From Rhynchonema sp. JSB1_4 (lineage: Eukaryota; Nematoda; Chromadorea; Monhysterida; Xyalidae), in contig JASAMV010006346.1 of the NCBI GenBank assembly GCA_030248065.1, positions 1 through 64,000 on the forward strand: a DNA stretch of 64,000 nucleotides, given 5' to 3'. Numbering within the stretch: position 1 is the first letter of the stretch; every line of letters begins with the position of its first letter. The notes under the pieces are model-generated. The model had not been told where the DNA came from and searched no databases. It was given only the letters and a program-made list of their open reading frames with translations. This document shows, piece by piece, positions 57,958 to 64,000 of the stretch. Both the position numbers and the translations under genes were made by a program.

Positions 57958-59422
57958 AACACTACTGGACAACATTGACAACAACAACCAACAGCAAAAA
58001 ATGAATTGAAAAGAATGGAACAAACCGATTTTGAGGTGTCGCAACAGTCAACTCAACGCAGTGTGGTAGGGTACATAGGTGGAAAAAATCGGGGCCGGTA
58101 GGGGGGTAGCAGTGCTGTGGCTACTTTGGCGGGGCGGGTAGGGTACATAGGTGGAAAAAATCGGGGCGGGTAGGGGGGTAGTGTACCTGGGATTTTGGGG
58201 GGGGGGGGGGAAATCCGGTTTGGGGGGGAGGGCGGAAGATTTTTCGGGGCGGGTAGGGTACAACACAAGTTTTTTCGCGTGCCTGTTTTTATGTACTAAA
58301 AAGTACATATATCGCGCGCAGCGCGAGATTTTTTGCACTTTTTGGGGTTTTCGGCCGAAATTTGGGCATTTTTGACCGAAAAATGGGCCTTTTGGGGGTA
58401 AAAAACGGGCGGGGTAGGGTACCAGGGCGGGGCGGGTCGGGGGGTAGGGTACCAGAGCGGGGCGGGTAGGGGGTAGCGTACCAGGCCGGGGCGGGTAAGG
58501 GTACTATTGGGGGGGGGGGGCACCCCCCACCCCCCCAGCCACAGCACTGTTTGGCACCGACTTGCATTGGTTTTGACATCCTTTCGCAACCCTTGAAAAT
58601 ATCTCGGAAATTTTTGGAAAAAACCGTTTTTCTTCCAAAAGTTGCCACTTGGAAAAATTTCCGGAAAAATAAAAACGTATTTGTCCGGGCCTCGAAAAAA
58701 AACGGTTTTTTCGGGTTTTTTTTCGAAAAAAAACGGTTTTTTTCGGCCCGCAAGTATACCGCTGGCGACTCGACAGACTCCCGTAAGATCCCCCTGTCTG
58801 CGGAAAAGACTCGCCCGACTGACGGTATGTGGATCAACGTAAAGGCAAACTACGCCAACACGAGCCCGATTTCGAAGATGCAGTGCATTCAAAACGAATA
58901 GAAAGAGAAAATCATCATGCTTCACTTTGTATTCTTCAACGTGTCACATTTCCCAAATCAGCAGCCACGTCAGAATGTTTCACTATTCTGCCAGCTGCGA
59001 AATCGGGCTCGTGTTGGCGTAGTTTGCCTATAAAGGCAATCTAGGGGGGGTCCCCCCCCACACACCCCCCACAACAGATCTATGTTTTGCGTGTTTACGC
59101 CACACCACCAACATTTCGAAGTTTTGATCACGCGCACGAGACAATTCCCCCTTCCTCCCCCTGCCCCACCGAAAACCAGGGGCAGAGGGGCCCCCCACCC
59201 CCCCCTCGGGGGGGCCTCCGGGGCGCCCCCCCCCCCCCTTTACTTATTTCCGGAAAGTCCAGACAGTGTTGGGCAAAAAACGACGGCAATAAAAAACACC
59301 GTTTTTTGCAAAGAACGTCTGGGTCTGGAACGATTCAACATAAAGTTTCAGCATTTTTGCATTGATTTCACGCACAGTTTGCGTTGTTTTCCTTGAATTG
59401 ACAAGCGCAGTGCTGACGCGTC

Positions 59423-60378
59423 ATGTCCCCGTATTTCCATCGTGGCGACCAATTGATTGTGCTATTTTTGATGTTTCAAGTCTTCGGATTCGCACTGAAA
59501 TCACAAACCGCTGGAAACGACATTATTCCAGCTATTAAGCCGGATGCCGGTAAGGCTTGCCCCGCAACATATGTAGCTGTCAACATTCTTACAAAAATGT
59601 TTACAATTCCAATTGTGAATTTTTTCGAAGAATTTACTGCCGTTGAGACGGGAAACTTCGAGAATGTTCCGTTGGCCACAATGAAAGAGGAAGAGTTTGA
59701 ATTCGACAACCCGATCGCTCGGCAAATAGAATGCGCCAATAAATGTTTCGATCACGAACTGTGCATTTCGTTTGTGATGGACATCGGGACGAACCAAACC
59801 AACCAGTGCCATCTGTATGACGTCAGAAAAGACGAAGGAGAACTAAACAAAACGTACACTAACACACTGTATTACGAGATGAAACATCAGATGCAACGTC
59901 CGCCCGGTTGGTACCGAAATCCAGACAGAGGGGCACTTTTTAAAGAACTCCAAACCCACAATCACATTGAAGAAATAAGCAAACAGTTTGCTTTGCAGAC
60001 GGTTTCAAGTCTCGCCAGAATCATGAAGCCTTTGTTAGAAACGTGATAATCAGAAACAACTCTGCAGCACACTATACAGAGGCTGTCGAACAATGCGCAG
60101 ACAAGGTTTTGGTGTCAATTTGTATTTTCTGATGGAACGGCAACGCCTGAAACGCACTGTTGGCTTGTGCATGTGCCGACCAACACCGGATTTCATTGCA
60201 GTGCCTTGAACACCCCGACTGCGCTGCGTTTGGAATCACTTATTGGATCGGAAGCAAAGGGCGAGGCTGTTTGCTGTTGAAATTCGAAGCGAATATGGGA
60301 CAGTTTAGGCCCGTAAAGTGGCAGTATTGGATAGCTGGATATCGATCGTGGTATTTCGAAATGATAGGTTCGGTTTGA
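59423..60378 (+). CDS. Secreted protein with two PAN/apple-like domains
   Basis: The first exon starts at 59423 with a signal-peptide-like stretch (LIVLFLMFQVFGFA, about residues 10-23) and a PAN-like module: ECANKCFDHELCISF...CHLYD. Frame and splice sites then give a middle exon 60068-60105 (HYTEAVEQCADK, acceptor CTGCAG, donor AAG|GTTTTG) and a last exon 60202-60378 (acceptor TTGCAG; CLEHPDCAAFG...GCLLLKFE, stop), which rebuild a second PAN-like module. The first donor must be phase 1: 60008 (A|GTCTCG, intron 59 bp, 266 residues) or 59906 (G|GTTGGT, 161 bp, 232 residues). PAN modules bind protein or sugar outside the cell; no enzyme domain is seen. Possible AATAAA at 60869. Confidence 0.75.
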
Positions 60379-61192
60379 TCAGAGCGTGTTGCAAATGATG
60401 ATTTGGCTTAAATAACGTGCTGACAATGGGTGATATTTTCGAAACGGTGTAAAGGTCAGCTGGGTGTTAGGCCGCTTTCACAATCATCCGGTTTCCGGAA
60501 TCCGGTTTCCGGTTTCCGGAATTGGCTTCAAATCCGGTTTCCCTAAATGTTTTTTCCGGTTTCCGGTTTCCGGAAGTTGCTTTCACAATCATCCGGTTTC
60601 CGGTTTCCGGTTTTCGCCCTAATTCAAATCCGTTTTCCGGCGACCGGAAACCGGAAAAGGCCATTTAGAACCGGTTCTAATTTTTTATCCGGTTTTGGGT
60701 GCATAATGGGTAGTGGACGTCATGGGATGGACAAGTTTGCTTGTGTGATGACTTGTTCCTTGTGTCTGCACACAAGTAAATTATATGCTTATAATATTAA
60801 CGAATATCACTGATATACTGATGCATTCTAGCGGTATTTTCAGAAGGTTCGCAATGTGGCGTATGTTGAATAAATAGAGCTGAGAAAGGCCAACAGCCAC
60901 GCTTTCAGACCCAAAAGAACTTTGAAGATCAGGAACACATCGCGCACGTTCATGTGCTGATGTGTAGTTGTTCCTGCGCTGAGTTGGTGGTACCATACCA
61001 CCGCTATACCACATAACACAACCAGAAAATCTTTACTTCTGGATCTGGCACACTCATTTGTTCCTATAAGGTGACATAAAAGTAGTCTTCCCGGACACAA
61101 ATTTTGTCTGAAACCATGGCCAATGAGCATTTTACTGCACAGCACCTGCTTTCTGTTTCTGACAAACTGGATTTCGTATTAACAGTCGTAGG
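60379..61192. other. Downstream of PAN gene; GGTTTCCGG repeats
   Basis: 60426-60470 is one end of the fold-back family at 44311. 60471-60700 is packed with CCGGTTTCCGG words, arranged in inverted halves (TTTCACAATCATCCGG twice), a probable miniature element. 60700-61192 is complex sequence without a recognised exon. Confidence 0.55.
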
Positions 61193-61658
61193 CAGGGTTG
61201 TTTCAAAAAAAAGTGGTTAATTAAAAAAAAATTTAAAAAAAAATTTTTTTTTGAAACTCAGATTTTGCTTTTTTTTAATAAAAAATAGTTGCCCAAAATG
61301 GGCTGAAATGTCCAAAAATGGCCTTTTTCGAGGCAAAAAATTGGCACTTTTTTTCTGTGGACGGGACAATTTTTCCAATGACTTTCAATGATGACCCCGG
61401 CCAAAGTTGGTCCCATGATGCGGGTCGGATATGGGATCTTAACAACTCGCTAGAAAAGGGTTGGAACCCGTTTATTTTGCCTCAGAACACATAGAATTAC
61501 TTCATTTAACCACGTTTTCTTCCCAACATATGAGCGTTTTCCAATTTTTTTGGGGGCATATTTTGGTCATCTGGGCGTTTTAAAAAAACGTTTTTTTTAA
61601 AACGTTTTTTTTTTAAAAAACGATTTTTTGAAAAAAAAACGTTTTTTGCCCAACCCTG
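61193..61658. mobile_element. hAT-like element, CAGGGTTG ends, copy 2
   Basis: CAGGGTTG and CAACCCTG ends; the interior from 61385 (CCCCGGCCAAAGTTGGTCCC) to the right end is nearly identical to 40650-40889. Flanking 8-mers do not match (GTCGTAGG, CTCCACAC). It abuts element R copy 2, removing its outer end. Confidence 0.75.
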
Positions 61659-61780
61659 CTCCACACACACAGGCTGCACGCTAAATTACTGTCGTCAATG
61701 AATGCATCTATTCTCTGCAGTTATGAGTTGAAACATCCCTAAATTTTGCAACAGTGCAGAGAAGTGTTATGTCAAGCAGC

Positions 61781-62804
61781 CAGGGTTGGATTAAAAAAAA
61801 TTTATTATCGAACTTTTTTTAAAAAAAAACTTTTTAAATTTTTTTTTGAAAAATCACTTTTTTTTATTCCGGACCCCCAAAAAATTGGTTTCTTGAAGAA
61901 TGAAATTTCTGAAATCATGTTAATAAGGTATGTTTTGAGGGACACTAAAGAGAACTTTTCCTCTGACTTGCATGTTTACGTAATCACCTGCGATCTAATC
62001 CCCTTGGTCATGACTTTGAGAAATTCGAAGGTAACTGTGGGTATACATACTGTATATGACAAAGGGAAGACCAACCTTCTGTTTGTGAATTTGGGGATAG
62101 ATTTGAAGAGAGATAAAGACTCACACCATACTCACTTTGTGTCACAAAAGCAACAAATAGCTAATCCGCACGACTGCAAACAGGCGAGCAACGTGGAGTC
62201 TGTCGATAGCTTACGACACGCGCAATAACTGTATAATACAGTATACGGCATGGGCTATGGGGTGTCCTATATTATATTGGTTGCACAATGACTTTATAAG
62301 AATTGGTCAAATTTTTTTCCTGAATCGTAAAGAGGGAAAGTGATGGGGCAGTGACGTTGCGTTGCGCGATCGCACACAAAACATGCAGTCACCAAAATGT
62401 TTCAGACCCGCAGCAACGTGGGTGCTCTGCTGGATTATTTCCAGATGAAAATGTTTTGTGAGAATTACAAATAGCACAGTGGTTAAGAGTGACTGAACGT
62501 GAAAATCAGGACTGATTTGATAAATTCTTGTATGATCATTGTGCGACCAATACATGCAGCTGTTGTTGGGATGTCTGGGAACTGGATGAGTCCATCACAA
62601 CAGCATTTCAAACTGAAATATAAGCGCCGCAGGCAATTTTTTGAGAATCATGAGTGATAAAACACAGGAAAACATGCCTTTTTTTCCTCAAAAAAAGTTA
62701 GAAAACAACGAAAAAAGTGTAAAAAATAATAAAAAAGTGGACTTTACGTTTTTTTTAAATTTTTTTTACAAAAATTTTTTTACCTTTTTTTTAATCCAAC
62801 CCTG
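61781..62804. mobile_element. 1.02-kb hAT-like element with exact duplication, inside element R
   Basis: CAGGGTTGGATT and AATCCAACCCTG ends, exact 8-bp duplication CAAGCAGC (61773-61780, 62805-62812). Ends are followed by long A/T runs. A 160-codon plus-strand open frame (61746-62228) spans it but has no recognised motif and starts outside the element. A TA-flanked MITE lies inside at 62277-62550. Confidence 0.93.
62277..62550. mobile_element. TA-flanked MITE, copy 4, nested in hAT-like element
   Basis: TTGGTTGCACAATGAC and GATCATTGTGCGACCAA ends, TA on each side. Close to copy 3 (46759) in the AAAGAGGGAAAGTGATGGGG and CAACGTGG segments. Confidence 0.9.
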
Positions 62805-62964
62805 CAAGCAGCTAATGAAAACCGAATAAATTGAAAACCTGCCATCAAAGTATAACACTCGTCCAAAGTGTACATTTTGCTTTGAAAATGGCTTGTGCTG
62901 CTGCATATGCGCTGTGTGTATAAAAAGTGCCATGAGCCGATGGATTGCCTATATATGTGTTATA

Positions 62965-63233
62965 GTAAATTTCTAATTTCGTTGCCTCATACACTTTTAC
63001 AGACGCAGGGAAACTGCGGTTCGAAGTCGAGGCAGGCAACAAGCTCTATCAACACACAGTCAACAAGCCACGCAGCTGGCTCGTGTGCGTTTCGAATGTT
63101 TCAGTCGCACAAACTGTGTGTGTCAGCTGCGTGGCTTGTTGACTGTGTATTAAGCTTGTTGCCTGCCTCGACTTCGAACGGGAGTTTCCCTGAATCTGTA
63201 AGAATGCATGAGGCAACGAAATTAGAAATTTAC
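62965..63233. mobile_element. Fold-back element S, copy 2
   Basis: GTAAATTTCTAATTTCG and CGAAATTAGAAATTTAC ends beside TA; arms include GGTTCGAAGTCGAGGCAGG and GCCTGCCTCGACTTCGAAC, so nearly the whole 269 bp pairs with itself. Confidence 0.85.
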
Positions 63234-63330
63234 TATTCCTAGTTGCAGATACGAACCGCAGCACAACCACACAAACAGCAGCATCTACTCAAGCAACAAC
63301 CAGAATCCAACAAACATCGACTTTAAGAGG

Positions 63331-63644
63331 TACCCCCCTACCCAGCCTCAGGGAGGTTGCAAGGTACCCGAGGTCCGAAAAAGGGTGTTTTTTGCATGCA
63401 TTATACTGCAAATTTGGCCGAAAAATTGGTACTTTTTTGCATTTTGGCCGAAAATTTGCCTAAAATACTTATTATATGGAGGTTTGCGCGCGGAGCGCGT
63501 GATTTTTGGGGTTTTGAGGTCGAAAAACACCCATTTTTGCCTATAAAAACCATAAATTGATGGTTGCAAGGTACCCTCCGGGGTGGTTGCAAGGTACCTG
63601 CCCTTCCCCCCCCCCATCCCCCCAAGGGGTGGTTGCAAGGTACC
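63331..63644. mobile_element. Family D element, copy 3, left end missing
   Basis: GGTTGCAAGGTACC words at both sides and the D core (TTTGGCCGAAAAATTGG, GCGCGCGGAGCGCG, GGTCGAAAAACACCC). The CAGTG ends are absent; the right side is cut by family H at 63645. Confidence 0.75.
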
Positions 63645-64000
63645 TACCGTAAAAACCTAAATACAGCCCCCCCGGAATAGAGCCCCCCCGTAATACAGCC
63701 CCCCAAAAAGGGGTCAGTGAATTAATAGAGCCCCCCCCAAGTAACATCCCCTATACTGTAGTGTATTAAGGCTTGATAGTGGTATACAGGTACATTTATG
63801 CATGTTTGTTGTTCGTTCAGAGCACATAATACGCCTCCTATTGACGAATAGACACGAATAAATGCGATTACAAGCGAAAAAACATCCTTTCAACCCCCTT
63901 TTTAGGGGTTTTTGGGGGGTATTTCTGGGAACAATTTTTCAGGTTCGGGTCAGTGAATTAATAGAGGCCCCCCCCGGAATAGAGCCCCCCCGTAATAGAG
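63645..64000. mobile_element. Family H element, copy 2, runs off the window
   Basis: TACCGTAAAAACCTAAATAC at 63645 followed by AATAGAGCCCCCC words and, from 63732, the same interior as 29560-29830 (GTAACATCCCCTAT, AATACGCCTC, GACACGAATAAATGCG). The window ends within the second word block. Confidence 0.8.

Larger units (their letters stand above)
54750..58549. mobile_element. Outer family A insertion holding further nested elements
   Basis: CAGTGCTGTG at 54750 and CAGCACTG ending at 58549, flanked by TTTAGCAC and TTTGGCAC (7 of 8 identical), the interruption point of the TACTTGCG element. Within it lie an F element (54760-57119), a LINE fragment (about 57155-57957) and a second A terminus at 58109, so the A sequence has itself been duplicated or rearranged. 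Confidence 0.7.
54538..58756. mobile_element. TACTTGCG element split by a 3.8-kb insertion
   Basis: The left half (TATACTTGCG at 54538 to TTTAGCACC at 54750) and the right half (TTTGGCACCGACTTGC at 58550 to CGCAAGTATA at 58756) fit together exactly as the intact copy at 53343-53742 reads across this point (in reverse). Everything between is inserted DNA. Confidence 0.85.
52120..59422. other. Transposon nest between divergent MTFP1 and PAN gene
   Basis: About 7.3 kb with no host exon detected. It separates the 5' ends of two divergently transcribed genes and is built almost entirely of nested miniature elements listed below, with C/G homopolymer runs, plus a LINE fragment. 58757-59422 contains more unclassified sequence, a GC-rich block at 59175-59240 and a GTTGGGCAAAAAACGACGG end at 59270. 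Confidence 0.7.
61659..62949. mobile_element. Fold-back element R, copy 2, interrupted
   Basis: 61662-61780 and 62805-62949 together match, in reverse orientation, the intact copy at 44662-44940. The TA-flanked end (GGATTGCC) is at 62949; the other end is lost next to 61658. Confidence 0.7.

Noticed and set aside
58289..58925. Minus-strand frames of 182 and 209 codons
   Set aside because: They cross a family A element and the split TACTTGCG element; composition is homopolymer-driven and no domain is visible.
61746..62228. 160-codon frame as a possible transposase
   Set aside because: It starts outside the element, crosses an A/T-run terminus and shows no catalytic or zinc-finger motif.

Overview
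This window is animal nuclear DNA. It carries widely spaced protein-coding exons with GT-AG introns in all three phases, and no operons, ribosome binding sites or other bacterial signals. The proteins are metazoan: CRM1/exportin-1, an astacin protease with C-terminal ShKT domains, mitochondrial fission process protein 1 (MTFP1), a four-pass MARVEL protein and a secreted PAN/apple protein. The mix suggests an invertebrate with a repeat-rich genome; the phylum cannot be read from the sequence. I built each gene by joining exons whose splice sites and codon phases agree and whose translations match the family as known; nothing was searched against a database. Layout: 1-2297, no gene found. 2298-30111 (minus), a complete 30-exon XPO1 gene. 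Its 8.9-kb intron 6 contains a complete four-exon MARVEL gene on the opposite strand (20910-22396). 31590-43292 (minus), a complete six-exon astacin-ShKT gene; its last intron holds a 5.1-kb mobile element built around about 33 copies of a 120-bp satellite. 45463-52119 (minus), a complete four-exon MTFP1 gene with introns full of fold-back elements. 52.2-58.8 kb, a deep nest of small DNA transposons plus a LINE fragment. 59423-60378 (plus), a PAN-domain gene. 60.4-64 kb, more nested transposons. The genes show no shared pathway (nuclear export, secreted proteolysis, mitochondrial fission, membrane organisation). What ties the window together is the mobile DNA. Ten or more elements start CAG(T/G)G, end C(A/C)CTG and are flanked by 8-bp duplications, which is hAT-like. 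They form many families that share similar interiors and a GC hairpin, but each family carries its own short word repeated near the ends, for example GGTACCCTACCCGCCCCG, GGTTGCAAGGTACC or GATACCTACTGTACC. There are also TTAA-flanked palindromes, TA-flanked miniature elements and LINE 3' ends with hexamer tails. The interchangeable end-words and the satellite-filled element are the strongest candidates for undescribed biology here.
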